Source: an uncultured Sutterella sp.
Lineage (GTDB): Bacteria > Pseudomonadota > Gammaproteobacteria > Burkholderiales > Burkholderiaceae_F
DNA: 14,930 nucleotides
Direction of reading: 5' to 3'
Assembly (NCBI GenBank): GCA_900552195.1
Contig: URYO01000011.1
Location: 1 to 14,930 of the forward strand
Below are positions 6,928-14,058 of the stretch, in pieces (the stretch's first letter is position 1; every line of letters starts with the position of its first letter). The translations under genes and the position numbers were made by a program. The notes below the pieces were generated by a model. That model did not search any database. It had not been told where the DNA came from and was given only the letters and a program-made list of their open reading frames with translations.

Positions 6928-6951
6928 TTTCAGCGTAAAGCTGAAATTCTA
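6928..6951 (-). promoter_or_regulatory. Inverted repeat beside a -10-like box upstream of the acyl-CoA synthetase
   Basis: TTTCAGC (6928-6934) and GCTGAAA (6940-6946) form perfect 7-bp arms around a five-base centre. On the minus strand a TAGAAT box (6951-6946, 5/6 match to -10) abuts the repeat, so the palindrome would sit at the transcription start. No good -35 box was found at normal spacing. It may be an operator or a leader hairpin, and I cannot name a regulator. Confidence 0.35.
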
Positions 6952-6990
6952 TTGAAAACGATCGAAATTTTAGGTGTTTTCACTAATGAA

Positions 6991-7021
6991 AAAGCCTTCG
7001 CCGGTTAGGAACGAAGGCTTT
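6991..7021 (-). terminator. Rho-independent terminator after the repeat-protein gene
   Basis: On the minus strand AAAGCCTTCG (7021-7012) pairs perfectly over 10 bp with CGAAGGCTTT (7000-6991) around an 11-base loop, and T residues continue past the stem. It lies 17 bases after the stop codon of the secreted repeat protein. It separates that gene from the acyl-CoA synthetase. Confidence 0.82.
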
Positions 7022-7038
7022 GAACTTCTGCGATTAAA

Positions 7039-7629
7039 TCAAGGCATAACGCGGGCTTCCCAGCCGCTGGTGCACTCCGTCACGTAAGGATAAAAATTCT
7101 TACTGGCCTGGCACCAGTACATCGTCTTACCCGGAATCGTTGCTGCGGTGACGACAGGAGCCGTCACAATCGGAGCCGCGACTACAGGCGCGGTGACAAC
7201 CGGCGCCGTCACCACTGGCGCAGTAACAACCGGAGCTGATACTACGGGAGCTGTCACGACCGGAGCGGTATACGTCGGAAGCGTATAAGTCGGTGCGGCG
7301 TACGTCGGCGCTACGTAGGAAGGCGCCACATATGTCGGAGCTGTATAGGTCGGGGTCGTAGCGTTTGTAATCGCATTGGCCAATCCCATGCCCAGGCCGA
7401 GCACCAGTGTTCCGCCAAGGACGTCTCTTCCGAAATCGTGCCATCGATTATGGTGATGATGACGCGGCGGCGGAGGCGGTCCGCCCCAGCCGGGTCCTCG
7501 GAAACCGGGCCCCGGTCCGAATCCGGGTCCTCCGGGCGGAGGTCCGGGAGGACGGGCGTCAACAGCTGTACAAACAGCCAGACCTAAAGCTGCTAAGCAG
7601 GCTGCAGTTCTTATTAATTTCATTCTCAT
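7039..7629 (-). CDS. Secreted Pro/Gly/His-rich protein with pentapeptide repeats and a YWC...YPYV..C end
   Basis: Function unknown. The 196 residues divide clearly. There is a signal peptide (1 to about 25, ending AVDA), then a Pro/Gly-rich stretch with four consecutive His at 57-60. A Gly-rich hydrophobic segment, VLGGTLVLGLGMGLANAI (70-87), resembles a glycine-zipper membrane or oligomerisation helix. Six PTYxA-type repeats (93-122) and eight PVVTA-type repeats (123-162) follow. The C-terminal YWCQASKNFYPYVTEC (171-186) and GW match a short domain common at the ends of small proteobacterial envelope proteins, where the two Cys probably form a disulfide. AGAGG eight bases before the ATG at 7629 favours it over the ATG two codons on. 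It ends at a strong terminator. The location is probably periplasm or outer membrane, by inference. Confidence 0.85.
   Translation of the reverse strand: MRMKLIRTAACLAALGLAVCTAVDARPPGPPPGGPGFGPGPGFRGPGWGGPPPPPRHHHHNRWHDFGRDVLGGTLVLGLGMGLANAITNATTPTYTAPTYVAPSYVAPTYAAPTYTLPTYTAPVVTAPVVSAPVVTAPVVTAPVVTAPVVAAPIVTAPVVTAATIPGKTMYWCQASKNFYPYVTECTSGWEARVMP
7144..7353 (-). repeat. Fourteen tandem 15-bp coding repeats (PTYTA x6, PVVTA x8)
   Basis: The array lies inside the secreted protein gene and encodes residues 93-162 in five-residue units. The first six units read PTY/PSY plus two variable residues, and the last eight read PVV/PIV plus TA, SA or AA. The bases vary between units at many synonymous positions, so this is an older diverged array under protein-level selection, not a recent identical expansion. 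Confidence 0.9.
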
Positions 7630-7712
7630 CGCCAGAACCTCTCAATTGTGTTCTTACGTTTATTTTGACTGCTTAGAAATCCTTTTGGAAGACTTTTAAC
7701 CGCCCAAAAATA

Positions 7713-9560
7713 CTAATTTGCAAGCGATTGTTTTTCTTCCAGCTCTTCCCACAGGGCGTACTTCTCTTCAAGCTCCTTGGCTATTTTCTGCATCTCATCG
7801 CCGTCAGCCCGAATTTGCTCTGGCGCTTTGCTGCCGTAGGATGGCTGCTGCATGAGCTCGACAAGTTCGTTTTGACGGTTTTCGAGTGCCTCTATCTGCC
7901 CGGGGAGTTCCTGAAGAAGCTTGTTTTCTTTATAGCTGAGCCCCGGCTTTGCGTTCCGACGTCGCGTTTTCTGAGCTTTTTCCGCTTGAGCGGCTGCCTC
8001 GGCAGCCGCCGCTGCTTCCGCGGCCTTCTGCTCCTCCTTTCCCTTCTTATCCCGCCATTTGAGCCACTCTTCGTAGCCGCCGACGTACGATGTCCAAAAC
8101 CCGTCTTTGTCTGGGGCGATCGTTAACGTCGCGACGTTGTCCATAAACGAGCGGTCGTGTGTTACTAACAAAACCGTCCCCGGGTATTCCGCCAGCGTCG
8201 CCTCAAGCATCTCGATGGATTCAATATCCAAGTCGTTAGTAGGCTCATCCATGACCAATAAATTGGCCGGTTTTGCGAAAAGTTTGGCAAGAAGCAAACG
8301 ATTTCTTTCTCCGCCCGACAGGCTGGAGACTTTCACGTTGACACGGTGCGGCGGAAAGAGGAACTCGCCTAAGTAACCTATCACGTGCTTTCGCACACCT
8401 CCGACTTCAACCCAGTCAGACCCGGGAGAAACCGTTTCCTGCAGTGTCTTGGTCGGGTCAAGCTCGCTGCGAAGCTGATCAAAGTAGGCGATCTGCAGAT
8501 TGGTTCCGAGTTTCACTGTTCCTGAGTCCGGCTGCATCTGCCCCAAGATAATTTTGATTAGCGTGCTTTTGCCGACGCCGTTAGGGCCGAGCAAGCCCAG
8601 CTTGTCACCGCGCATCACGCGCAGTGTTAAATCTTTAATCAAGCATCGATCACCAAAAGTCTTGCTAACACCCTCAAGTTCGGCAACCACCTTGCCGCTT
8701 CTTTCTCCGGCATCCAGGTTAAGATCAATTTTGCCGATTCGATCACGTCTCTGCTCGCGCTCAATGCGCATTTGCTCCAGACGTCTGACCCGGCCCTCGT
8801 TTCGTGTGCGCCTCGCTTCAATACCGCGCCGAATCCAAGCTTCTTCCTGAGTCCAAACCTTATCAAAGTCAGCTCTTGCCTTATCCTCTGCGGCGAGCTC
8901 TTCTTCTTTTCTTCGCTGATAGGCTTCAAACGAACCGGGATAACTTCGGACCACACCTCGATCCAGCTCCCAAATCGTGTCAACAATACGATTAAGAAAT
9001 GCCCGGTCATGAGTAATCGTCACGAAGGATCTGGACTTTTTAAATTCATTCAGGATGATATTTTCGAGCTGACGAATCGCGTCAATGTCCAAATGGTTCG
9101 TCGGTTCATCCAGCAGAAGGAGGTCTGCATCCAATGCAAAGGCAAGCGCCAACGCAGCTTTTTTCTTTTCGCCGCCGGAGGCTTTCTTTAAATCAAGGTT
9201 TTCATCCAGTCCGAATTTATGAAGGAACTCAGATAATCGGCTTTGGATCTGCCAGCGCATTTTTTCGTCCGGCAGCTCATCCAGCTTACCTCGAAGCACC
9301 AAAGAATCCATGACGGTCGGGGCTTCCGGAAAGTAAGGCTCCTGCTCCACGTAGACTGCATGCAGACCGTTCTGTGTATGCAGTTCTCCGCCGTCAAGTT
9401 TTTCGATACCTGCAAGAACTTTAAGTAAAGAGCTCTTGCCGGTGCCGTTTCGGCCGATCAAACCGATTCTCTGACCTGCTTCGACCGTAAGGTCGGCATT
9501 ATCGAGAAGCGGCTTATCTCCCCAGGCCAAATGGCCTTCCATCATCGTCACAAAACTCAT
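7713..9560 (-). CDS. uup: ABC-F family ATPase Uup
   Basis: Uup is a soluble tandem-ATPase ABC-F protein that acts on ribosomes and DNA intermediates; it has no membrane domain and is not a transporter. Both nucleotide-binding domains are complete: Walker A GRNGTGKS (36-43), SGGEKKK (128-134) and LLLLDEPTNHLD (147-158), then GPNGVGKS (325-332), LSGGE (414-418) and VMDEPTNDLD (436-445). The linker carries RRTRNEGR (250-257), typical of Uup. After about residue 500 comes an Ala/Glu/Lys-rich stretch, then a coiled-coil C-terminal domain (about 540-610), also a Uup feature that separates it from EttA and YheS. At 615 residues it is close to the usual length. The ATG overlaps the lpoA stop as ATGA, with GAGG seven bases upstream, so the two are translationally coupled. 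I saw no clear terminator in the 83 bases after it. Confidence 0.95.
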   Translation of the reverse strand: MSFVTMMEGHLAWGDKPLLDNADLTVEAGQRIGLIGRNGTGKSSLLKVLAGIEKLDGGELHTQNGLHAVYVEQEPYFPEAPTVMDSLVLRGKLDELPDEKMRWQIQSRLSEFLHKFGLDENLDLKKASGGEKKKAALALAFALDADLLLLDEPTNHLDIDAIRQLENIILNEFKKSRSFVTITHDRAFLNRIVDTIWELDRGVVRSYPGSFEAYQRRKEEELAAEDKARADFDKVWTQEEAWIRRGIEARRTRNEGRVRRLEQMRIEREQRRDRIGKIDLNLDAGERSGKVVAELEGVSKTFGDRCLIKDLTLRVMRGDKLGLLGPNGVGKSTLIKIILGQMQPDSGTVKLGTNLQIAYFDQLRSELDPTKTLQETVSPGSDWVEVGGVRKHVIGYLGEFLFPPHRVNVKVSSLSGGERNRLLLAKLFAKPANLLVMDEPTNDLDIESIEMLEATLAEYPGTVLLVTHDRSFMDNVATLTIAPDKDGFWTSYVGGYEEWLKWRDKKGKEEQKAAEAAAAAEAAAQAEKAQKTRRRNAKPGLSYKENKLLQELPGQIEALENRQNELVELMQQPSYGSKAPEQIRADGDEMQKIAKELEEKYALWEELEEKQSLAN

Positions 9561-10729
9561 AACCCAGCCTCTTCCGCGCTTTCCGTAAACTGCACTAAAT
9601 CTTCTTCAGAAGTCTTTCCCGTCTTGTTCGGACTTACAACGGTCTTAACGAGTTCCCGTTTTACCTTGCTTCCGCTGTCTTTATCAAAGCTCAGGCGTCC
9701 GGTCAGCCCGTCCGGCACTTCAATACGGCGCGCCCAGTCAATCCACTTTGTTCCTAAGTTCCAAGCATCCACACCGACAGAAAACATCTGCAGCTCTTCC
9801 GGAGATAAATTCTCTCTTTCTCCCTTGTACTGAGCCACCAGAGTGCTCGCGTTCTCCTCTGCCGGGATCTCCAACGTGATCATGCCGTTCAAATCATTGG
9901 ATTGGGTTTTGGCCAGCATGGTGTCTTTCTGATGCATCGGATTGGTGTAACTTGTCCCAAAAACCGGAAGCTCAGGCGGCAGATAGGGACGAAGAAGACT
10001 TGCATTTTGAGCATTCATGGCAAAGAAGACACCCCGGAACGCCTTGCCTCTCATTTCCTGTCGAAGATAGGCAATCTGATCAGAAGAAATATGGCGTCTT
10101 TCCGCTCCTGCTCCGACTTTAACTAAAGCGGCTTCCATGGCCCGTGCCAAGCGTTCATCATACGGATCCTGAGTCGAGAGGATCACGAAATTATTCGCTG
10201 CCAAATCGGCCTTTTGAGCGGTGTTTTCCACGGCAATTTTTGCGAGCTGATCAACTTCGCTCTCAGCCGAAATATCGATGCTTAAAAATAATTCCGGTGC
10301 CGTTTCTCCGGAGGGACGATTAATCGCTACGACCGGCAGAGGCAAGTAAGGCATCTCGGATATTGTCTGCACCGCGTCCCGAGAAACAGGTCCGATGGCC
10401 AGTACCGCTCCGTCGTCGGCAGCTTTCTTTAAAACTGCGCCGGCTTCCTGCGGATTACTCAATTCATACTGAACCAATTCACAAGCACCCGAGGCCGTTG
10501 CCTCGTGACTAGCCGCGAGAATTCCCTGCTGAATAGGAGCAGCCGCTTCGGACAGAACGGATCCTTTAGGGGATACAATCAGAGCGATTTTAGTTTTGTT
10601 CTGCGATTGAATCTGCGCATCCGTTGTCGGTCCGATCTCGGATTGCTGAGCAGCTGCGGTTGTGACGGCAGCTGCCGTAATAAGGCTCAGAGATACGCGA
10701 CACAAAATTCTGTTTACCAACGAGGTCAA
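9557..10729 (-). CDS. lpoA: LpoA/LppC-family penicillin-binding protein activator, single-domain form, TTG start
   Basis: LpoA-family proteins stimulate class A penicillin-binding proteins from the periplasmic side. This 390-residue protein has an N-terminal signal (about 1-28, ending TAAAQQ) and then a periplasmic-binding-like fold: KIALIVSPKGSVLSEAAAPI at 47-66, AVLAIGPVSRDAVQ near 109-122, PVFGTSYTN near 255, and a C-terminal DAWNLG element. It lacks the N-terminal TPR-like domain of E. coli LpoA (678 residues), a shorter form seen in other groups. No lipobox is visible. The only early Cys is residue 10, ahead of the hydrophobic core, so type I cleavage looks likelier than lipidation. The TTG at 10729 has GGGAG six bases upstream, and an in-frame TAG a few codons further upstream rules out extension. 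Divergence from rsmI matches the E. coli yraL-yraM arrangement and strongly supports the call. Confidence 0.88.
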   Translation of the reverse strand: MTSLVNRILCRVSLSLITAAAVTTAAAQQSEIGPTTDAQIQSQNKTKIALIVSPKGSVLSEAAAPIQQGILAASHEATASGACELVQYELSNPQEAGAVLKKAADDGAVLAIGPVSRDAVQTISEMPYLPLPVVAINRPSGETAPELFLSIDISAESEVDQLAKIAVENTAQKADLAANNFVILSTQDPYDERLARAMEAALVKVGAGAERRHISSDQIAYLRQEMRGKAFRGVFFAMNAQNASLLRPYLPPELPVFGTSYTNPMHQKDTMLAKTQSNDLNGMITLEIPAEENASTLVAQYKGERENLSPEELQMFSVGVDAWNLGTKWIDWARRIEVPDGLTGRLSFDKDSGSKVKRELVKTVVSPNKTGKTSEEDLVQFTESAEEAGL

Positions 10730-10740
10730 GATGGACTCCC
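10722..10740. promoter_or_regulatory. Back-to-back divergent starts of lpoA and rsmI with crossed ribosome binding sites
   Basis: The lpoA start codon TTG (10729-10727, minus) and the rsmI ATG (10731-10733, plus) are separated by one base. The rsmI Shine-Dalgarno GAGG (10722-10725) lies inside lpoA codons 2-3, and the lpoA GGGAG (10740-10736, minus) lies inside the first codons of rsmI. Both promoters must therefore lie inside the opposite gene, or transcripts overlap at their 5' ends. Confidence 0.75.
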
Positions 10741-11651
10741 GAAAATTCCTCTACGACAATAACGAACTCTTCCAAAGCATCTCGCTTCCTTCCCAGGACC
10801 TGCCTGCCCCTGCACTTTATGTCGTCGCTCTTCCGATCGGAAATCTCGGCGATATTACCCTCAGGGCGCTTTGGATCCTTAGCAAGGCAGACTGTATTGC
10901 CGCTGAAGACACTCGGGAAACAAGAAAACTTTTGGAGAAGTTTAATATAGAGTCGCACTTGTTCCCTGTCCATCAGCATAACGAGCACGAGGGGGCAGAA
11001 AAGGTTCTGAGTTATCTGGCCGAAGGTAAGCGAGTGGCACTGGTCACGGACGCCGGGACGCCCGCCGTTTCCGATCCCGGCACGAAAGTCGTCGCCGAAA
11101 TCAGAGAACGAGGTTATCGCGTCATTCCGATTCCCGGCGCCAGCGCTTCGGTAACGGCTATCTCTGCCGCTGGTATGGCCCCTGAGGGTTTCACATTCCA
11201 CGGCTTTTTAACCGGCGGGAAAAAAGAGCGGGCAGCCGAACTTCAGAAATTAATTAATAGCGGGCGTATTTTTATCTTGTATAAAGCGCCCCATCGTTTA
11301 GAAAAATTAATCGATGAGCTAAGCGAATCTGTTCCTGCTGACCGAAAAATCACAATTGCTCGAGAGCTCACGAAAAAATTTGAACAAATTGACAGTCTTT
11401 ATTCTCCTGATTTACACGAATGGCTATCCCGCAATCCTCCTAAGGGAGAATATGTGATTGTTGTCGACGCGGCTTCAGCCTCAGCGGAAGAGACGTTAAA
11501 GGAAGAAGATAAGCAATGGATCGACGAGCTAATCCCGCTCCTTCCGGCTGGACAGTTGTCAACAATCGCAAGTAGAATTTCCCGTTTTCCCAAAAAAATC
11601 ATTTACAACTACATAGTCAGCAAGAAGAATTCACTGTCGACAGTGGATTGA
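10731..11651 (+). CDS. rsmI: 16S rRNA 2'-O-ribose C1402 methyltransferase RsmI
   Basis: RsmI methylates the ribose of C1402 in the ribosomal P site using SAM. The 306-residue product has the tetrapyrrole-methylase-fold motifs: LYVVALPIGNLGDITLRAL from about residue 23, AAEDTRETRKLL near 56, VTDAGTPAVSDPG near 105, IPIPGASASVTA near 132, FHGFLTGGKKER near 155, and a late KGEYVIVV strand. I chose the ATG at 10731 over the earlier in-frame GTG at 10662. It has GAGG five bases upstream, and the longer form would add 23 residues with no family support and overlap lpoA. The motif VALPIGNLGD differs from the common VATPIGNLGD by one residue. It is followed 26 bases later by ppk2 on the same strand, so an operon is likely. 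The divergent neighbour is lpoA, as in E. coli. Confidence 0.95.
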   Translation: MDSRKFLYDNNELFQSISLPSQDLPAPALYVVALPIGNLGDITLRALWILSKADCIAAEDTRETRKLLEKFNIESHLFPVHQHNEHEGAEKVLSYLAEGKRVALVTDAGTPAVSDPGTKVVAEIRERGYRVIPIPGASASVTAISAAGMAPEGFTFHGFLTGGKKERAAELQKLINSGRIFILYKAPHRLEKLIDELSESVPADRKITIARELTKKFEQIDSLYSPDLHEWLSRNPPKGEYVIVVDAASASAEETLKEEDKQWIDELIPLLPAGQLSTIASRISRFPKKIIYNYIVSKKNSLSTVD

Positions 11652-11677
11652 TTGTTTGCCCGACCGGGAGTAATAAA

Positions 11678-12886
11678 GTGTCAAACAGCAAAAAACAGAA
11701 AGATCAAAGCGAATTGGTCAGTGAGAAGGTTGAGGTCAGCACCGTCTCCGAAGCCGACGCTGCAGCTTCAAAAGAAGAAGATCCGTTCCATACAGCCGTG
11801 GAGTCTATTACTTCTTCTCCGATCACATCGGAAAAAGAAGCCGAAGAATACGTCTCCAACCAAACCTTCGCCGCCGCTAACGAACACGAAATGCAGGCTC
11901 TGATCTCCATCCTGGAGGGCGAAGCCCCTGCCGACCGTAAAGCCATTCTTAAGGCTCTGGTTCAGCGTGAAAAATTAAAGGAAGGCGCCGGTAAGAAGGC
12001 CGAAGTCAACGAAAATGAATTAAACGAAGATTGGAAGCACGGCGGTTATCCTTATAAAAACCGTATGAGCCGCAAGATCTATGAAAAAGAAAAATATCTT
12101 CTTCAGGTCGAGCTTCTCAAACTTCAAAACTGGGTTAAAGAAACCGGACAGAAAGTTGTCATTCTGTTCGAAGGCCGAGATGCCGCCGGTAAGGGCGGCA
12201 CCATCCGTCGTTTCATGGAACATCTCAATCCCCGAGGCGCCCGCGTAGTTGCATTGGAAAAGCCCACTCAGCGTGAACTCGGTGAATGGTACTTCCAGCG
12301 TTATGTAAAACACTTGCCGACCGCCGGCGAGATCGTTTTGTTCGACCGCTCCTGGTACAACCGTGCCGGCGTCGAGCGCGTGATGGGGTTCTGCACCGAT
12401 GACCAGTATTTGGAATTCATGCGCGAATGCCCTGAATTCGAACGCTTCCTTACACGCAGCAGAATCTATCTGATCAAGTTCTGGTTCTCCGTCAGTCGAA
12501 AAGAACAAAGAAGACGCTTCAAGGAACGTCAGGTCCACCCGCTCAAACGCTGGAAGCTTTCTCCGATCGATATGGCTTCTCTCGATAAATGGGACGACTA
12601 CACCAAGGCTAAAGAAGCCATGTTCCTTAATACGGATACTGTGGCCGCTCCCTGGACCGTCGTTAAGAGCGACGATAAAAAACGCGCTCGCCTGAATGCC
12701 ATGCGTTATGTCCTTCAGTCTTTACCCTACACCGGCAAAGATATGAATGCCATCGGCGCCATTGATCCTCTGATCTTAGGCCGTGCCAATACGATCTATG
12801 AAAAGGGCGAACACAGCGACATTCTTCTTCAGCTGAGTACCCATCTCGCAGAAAAAAATTCTGAGACAAAGAAGAAAGCGAAATAA
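11678..12886 (+). CDS. ppk2: Polyphosphate kinase 2 family protein with a long N-terminal extension
   Basis: PPK2 enzymes transfer phosphate between polyphosphate and nucleoside diphosphates, usually making GTP or ATP from polyphosphate. With the GTG start at 11678 the protein has 402 residues. The catalytic domain begins near 115 (ELNEDWKHGGYPYKNRM). It carries Walker A EGRDAAGKGG (165-174), Walker B/lid DRSWYNRAGVERVMGF from 223, and the downstream KFWFSVSRKEQRRRF and KWDDYTKAKEAMF blocks. I preferred GTG because GGGAG lies seven bases before it. The longer form from TTG at 11648 overlaps the rsmI stop and lacks a site. About 110 residues precede the kinase domain, rich in Ser, Glu, Lys and Ala, with a predicted helical part near 65-110 and no recognisable domain. 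Typical single-domain PPK2 is about 230-300 residues. The gene lies 26 bases after rsmI and ends at a strong terminator. Class I (NDP-phosphorylating) is likely but not proven. Confidence 0.93.
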   Translation: MSNSKKQKDQSELVSEKVEVSTVSEADAAASKEEDPFHTAVESITSSPITSEKEAEEYVSNQTFAAANEHEMQALISILEGEAPADRKAILKALVQREKLKEGAGKKAEVNENELNEDWKHGGYPYKNRMSRKIYEKEKYLLQVELLKLQNWVKETGQKVVILFEGRDAAGKGGTIRRFMEHLNPRGARVVALEKPTQRELGEWYFQRYVKHLPTAGEIVLFDRSWYNRAGVERVMGFCTDDQYLEFMRECPEFERFLTRSRIYLIKFWFSVSRKEQRRRFKERQVHPLKRWKLSPIDMASLDKWDDYTKAKEAMFLNTDTVAAPWTVVKSDDKKRARLNAMRYVLQSLPYTGKDMNAIGAIDPLILGRANTIYEKGEHSDILLQLSTHLAEKNSETKKKAK

Positions 12887-12916
12887 ATCTGCTGCTGCTT
12901 AAGCGGCGCAGAGACG

Positions 12917-12948
12917 CCAAAGGCCGCAATCGCGGCCTTTTGGTTTTT
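12917..12948 (+). terminator. Rho-independent terminator after ppk2
   Basis: AAAGGCCGC (12919-12927) pairs perfectly with GCGGCCTTT (12932-12940) around AATC, followed by TGGTTTTT. It lies 32 bases after the ppk2 stop. The opposite strand also folds and could help end the convergent YbhB-family gene, though its T tract is short. Confidence 0.82.
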
Positions 12949-12963
12949 CTGAAGACGGAACTT

Positions 12964-13443
12964 CTAAAGCTGAAGTTTGTATGTTCCCATGGTCTCGGCC
13001 ATTTGAACGACACGCCCGTCAATGGCGTTAAACACATCCTTAAGCTCAGGCGGTTCATTAAAGCTGAGAACTGTATCAACCGCAAACACTTTGAAGAAGT
13101 AGCGGTGCGTTCCGATCGGAGGCTTCGGGCCGATGTAGCCCACAGTGCCCCTGCCGTTTACGCCTTCGCTGGAGCCGGGAAAAAGGCTCTCGAGATCTGC
13201 CCCTTCCGGAATGGAGAGGTTCTGAGGCGGAAGGTTATACGCTACCCAGTGAACAAAAGTCAGCTTAGGGGCCTCAGGATCCGGCGCATCCGGATCCACA
13301 CACACGAGAACTAAAGACTGTGTGCCTTTGGGAATATTGATAATCTCAAGCGGAGGAGACATATCGCTCCCCTGTTGAGTGAATTCTTTCGGGATCGGTG
13401 CCCCCGTCGCAAATGTCGGAGACAGAATTTCAAGTTTCTCCAT
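12964..13443 (-). CDS. YbhB/YbcL family PEBP-like protein
   Basis: This 159-residue protein belongs to the phosphatidylethanolamine-binding/Raf-kinase-inhibitor-like family. Its ligand and role in bacteria are poorly known. The conserved anion-pocket motifs are present: DPDAPDP (50-56), FVHW (63-66) followed by AYNLP, and GPKPPIGTHRYFFKVFAVD (105-123). The length equals that of E. coli YbhB. No signal peptide is visible, so it is probably cytoplasmic. AGGA eight bases upstream supports the ATG. It lies 14 bases after the CBS-domain gene and should share its promoter. It converges on ppk2, with the hairpin at 12917-12948 between the two. Confidence 0.94.
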   Translation of the reverse strand: MEKLEILSPTFATGAPIPKEFTQQGSDMSPPLEIINIPKGTQSLVLVCVDPDAPDPEAPKLTFVHWVAYNLPPQNLSIPEGADLESLFPGSSEGVNGRGTVGYIGPKPPIGTHRYFFKVFAVDTVLSFNEPPELKDVFNAIDGRVVQMAETMGTYKLQL

Positions 13444-13457
13444 CCCTCAGTTCCTTC

Positions 13458-13913
13458 TTACGGTCTCACAGACTGTTCGCGGGTCTTGGAGGACTTGATG
13501 GCACGAACAATGCTGTCCAGCTGTTCGGAAATCTCTTCGACGATATTGTTTGCGGTAACAATACCGCACAACTTGCCGTCCTTGTCGACAACCGGCAGTC
13601 TGCGAATGCCCTGCTCGCGCATTCTTGCTAAAGCATCGACAACGGTTTCGTCGGCGCTTGCGGTGCAAACGGGAGCAGACATGACATCTTCAACTTTCAA
13701 TCCTTTCGGATCTTTCTCTAATGCCACGACTTCAATGCAAATATCACGGTCAGTGATCATTCCGACCGGCTGTCTGTCGTCATTGATGACAACCAGACTT
13801 CCTACATGAAGAGCTCGCATGGCTTTAGAACAATCCAAAACAGAAGTTCCCAGCGGAATTGTGGCAACTGTATGTACTGACAAATCGATAATTTTGATAG
13901 AACGAGCTCTCAT
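13458..13913 (-). CDS. Stand-alone two-CBS-domain protein
   Basis: The 151 residues are almost entirely a pair of CBS domains (a Bateman module): CBS1 at about 12-62, with GSLVVINDDRQPVGMITDRDI, and CBS2 at about 76-130, with VMSAPVCTASADETV, IRRLPVVDKDGKLCGIVT and NNIV. Such modules bind adenosyl nucleotides (AMP, ATP, SAM) and usually regulate a partner. No catalytic domain is attached, so the partner is unknown. GAGG five bases before the ATG supports the start. The C-terminal 20 residues are a charged helix-like tail. It is the first gene of a two-gene unit with the YbhB-family gene, 14 bases apart, behind the promoter at 13961-13989. A functional link between the two is only suggested by this arrangement. 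Confidence 0.92.
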   Translation of the reverse strand: MRARSIKIIDLSVHTVATIPLGTSVLDCSKAMRALHVGSLVVINDDRQPVGMITDRDICIEVVALEKDPKGLKVEDVMSAPVCTASADETVVDALARMREQGIRRLPVVDKDGKLCGIVTANNIVEEISEQLDSIVRAIKSSKTREQSVRP

Positions 13914-13960
13914 CTATACCTCTTGCTAAAACCTATTGCCCATACGCTATGTATTTGATC

Positions 13961-13989
13961 TTTATAAGGGTTCGGGCACTCACCCTCAA
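13961..13989 (-). promoter_or_regulatory. Sigma-70-type promoter for the CBS-domain gene
   Basis: On the minus strand TTGAGG (13989-13984) and TATAAA (13966-13961) are spaced by exactly 17 bases, matching consensus at 4/6 and 5/6. The predicted start near 13954 gives a leader of about 40 bases that includes the GAGG ribosome binding site. It lies downstream of the ttcA terminator candidate, as expected for an independent unit. Confidence 0.6.
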
Positions 13990-14011
13990 CACGGTATCAT
14001 ACCAAACCAAA

Positions 14012-14030
14012 ACGGCCTAAAAGGCCTGCA
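14012..14030 (-). terminator. Weak terminator-like hairpin after ttcA
   Basis: On the minus strand GGCCT (14026-14022) pairs with AGGCC (14018-14014) around a TTT loop, and GTTTTGG follows. The stem has only five base pairs. It lies about 33 bases beyond the ttcA stop and ahead of the CBS-gene promoter. Confidence 0.5.
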
Positions 14031-14058
14031 GGACCGCTCGGAAACACGGATCTTCGCG

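Noticed and set aside
7144..7353. Possible CRISPR array or intergenic repeat cluster
   Set aside because: The units are 15 bp with no spacers, stay in frame and encode pentapeptides in a gene with a signal peptide and stop.
10662..10730. Longer RsmI starting at GTG 10662
   Set aside because: The added 23 residues do not fit the family, and the ATG at 10731 has a well-placed GAGG.
10590..11201. 203-residue minus-strand open frame across the lpoA/rsmI junction
   Set aside because: It is a shadow of rsmI, with no domain, and it would replace well-supported starts of two known genes.
12020..12538. 172-residue minus-strand open frame
   Set aside because: It is antisense to the PPK2 catalytic core, which carries Walker motifs in the plus frame.
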